From Psychrobacter sp. Pi2-1 (GTDB taxonomy: Bacteria; Pseudomonadota; Gammaproteobacteria; Pseudomonadales; Moraxellaceae): a stretch of 64,000 nucleotides of DNA. The position numbers were made by a program, and so were the translations under genes. The notes beneath the pieces were generated by a model, which made no database searches, was not told the origin of the DNA, and saw only the letters and a list, made by a program, of their open reading frames with translations. Shown here piece after piece: positions 63,946 to 64,000 of this stretch (position 1 is its first letter; each line of letters opens with the position of its first letter). The DNA lies in assembly GCF_904846645.1 (NCBI RefSeq), contig NZ_CAJHBO010000017.1, forward strand, positions 1-64,000. The letters are read 5' to 3'.

Positions 63946-64000
63946 TAGCGTAACCCCTCATCATCTTTATCGTTTGCAGGCGTATCCAAGTCCTCTGTAT
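63945..64000 (-). CDS. cydA: cytochrome bd oxidase subunit I (CydA/CioA), C-terminal end (partial)
   Basis: Only the last 17 codons are in the window, an acidic tail reading TEDLDTPANDKDDEGLR, ending in TAA that overlaps the cydB ATG. Identity rests on position: cydA always precedes cydB in this arrangement. Confidence 0.7.
   Translation of the reverse strand, partial: TEDLDTPANDKDDEGLR

Overview
The window looks like a chromosome segment of a Psychrobacter-type gammaproteobacterium (Moraxellaceae). This is inferred from moderate-to-low G+C with AT-rich spacers, a choline-to-betaine operon with a BCCT transporter, a thiosulfate dehydrogenase, a YadA-type trimeric autotransporter paired with a SmpA/OmlA-like lipoprotein, and an eptA/two-component/dgkA locus. 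No rRNA is present, and species cannot be fixed from the sequence alone.

Layout. 1-409: the end of an IS3-family element and a zinc-ribbon gene it appears to have truncated. 0.45-6.4 kb: dppABCDF dipeptide importer (minus strand). 6.9-10.7 kb: alcohol/aldehyde module (GMC oxidoreductase, DUF779 protein, aldehyde dehydrogenase). 11-14.3 kb: PIF1-like helicase and a GAPDH-family enzyme, then tRNA-Ser. 14.5-16.2 kb: a lipoprotein, a ribbon-helix-helix protein and tRNA-Asn. 16.7-23.4 kb: SMR efflux pump, TetR regulator, betB, betA and betT, with no recognisable betI. 23.6-31 kb: YgjP-like peptidase, TPR protein, flavin oxidoreductase, EamA exporter, ktrB-ktrA potassium uptake, a DUF3124 lipoprotein and a thioesterase. 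31-35.5 kb: a minus-strand cluster of a YceI protein, triheme cytochrome c, Tat-exported flavin amine oxidase and cytochrome c lipoprotein, which reads as a periplasmic amine-dehydrogenase chain. 35.8-41.4 kb: PAP2 phosphatase, DgkA, sensor kinase, response regulator and EptA, a lipid-A phosphoethanolamine locus. eptA and dgkA share the same direct-repeat box and promoter spacing. 41.5-44 kb: Crp/Fnr regulator divergent from a class II aldolase and an alpha/beta hydrolase.

44-51.2 kb is an adhesin locus: an 18-bp tandem repeat array, a 1880-residue trimeric autotransporter containing a 624-bp near-identical internal duplication, and a BamE-like lipoprotein. 51.4-57 kb holds truC and ppiC among decaying genes: a pirin fragment, rutR broken by a stop codon, rutA truncated, a wrecked Fic gene, and a scrambled remnant of a persulfide dioxygenase/rhodanese pair.

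55.7-64 kb is a reduced-sulfur island: TsdA, a small membrane protein, a Tat-exported type II-like sulfide:quinone oxidoreductase and a periplasmic DsrE protein run leftward. A 1-Cys peroxiredoxin, periplasmic rhodanese and persulfide dioxygenase run rightward from the same intergenic region. A cytoplasmic rhodanese follows, and then cytochrome bd oxidase (cydA end, cydB, 38-aa DUF2474/CydX-like protein). Together these could oxidise sulfide to persulfide, sulfite, thiosulfate and tetrathionate, with electrons going to quinone and cytochrome c and a sulfide-tolerant oxidase alongside.
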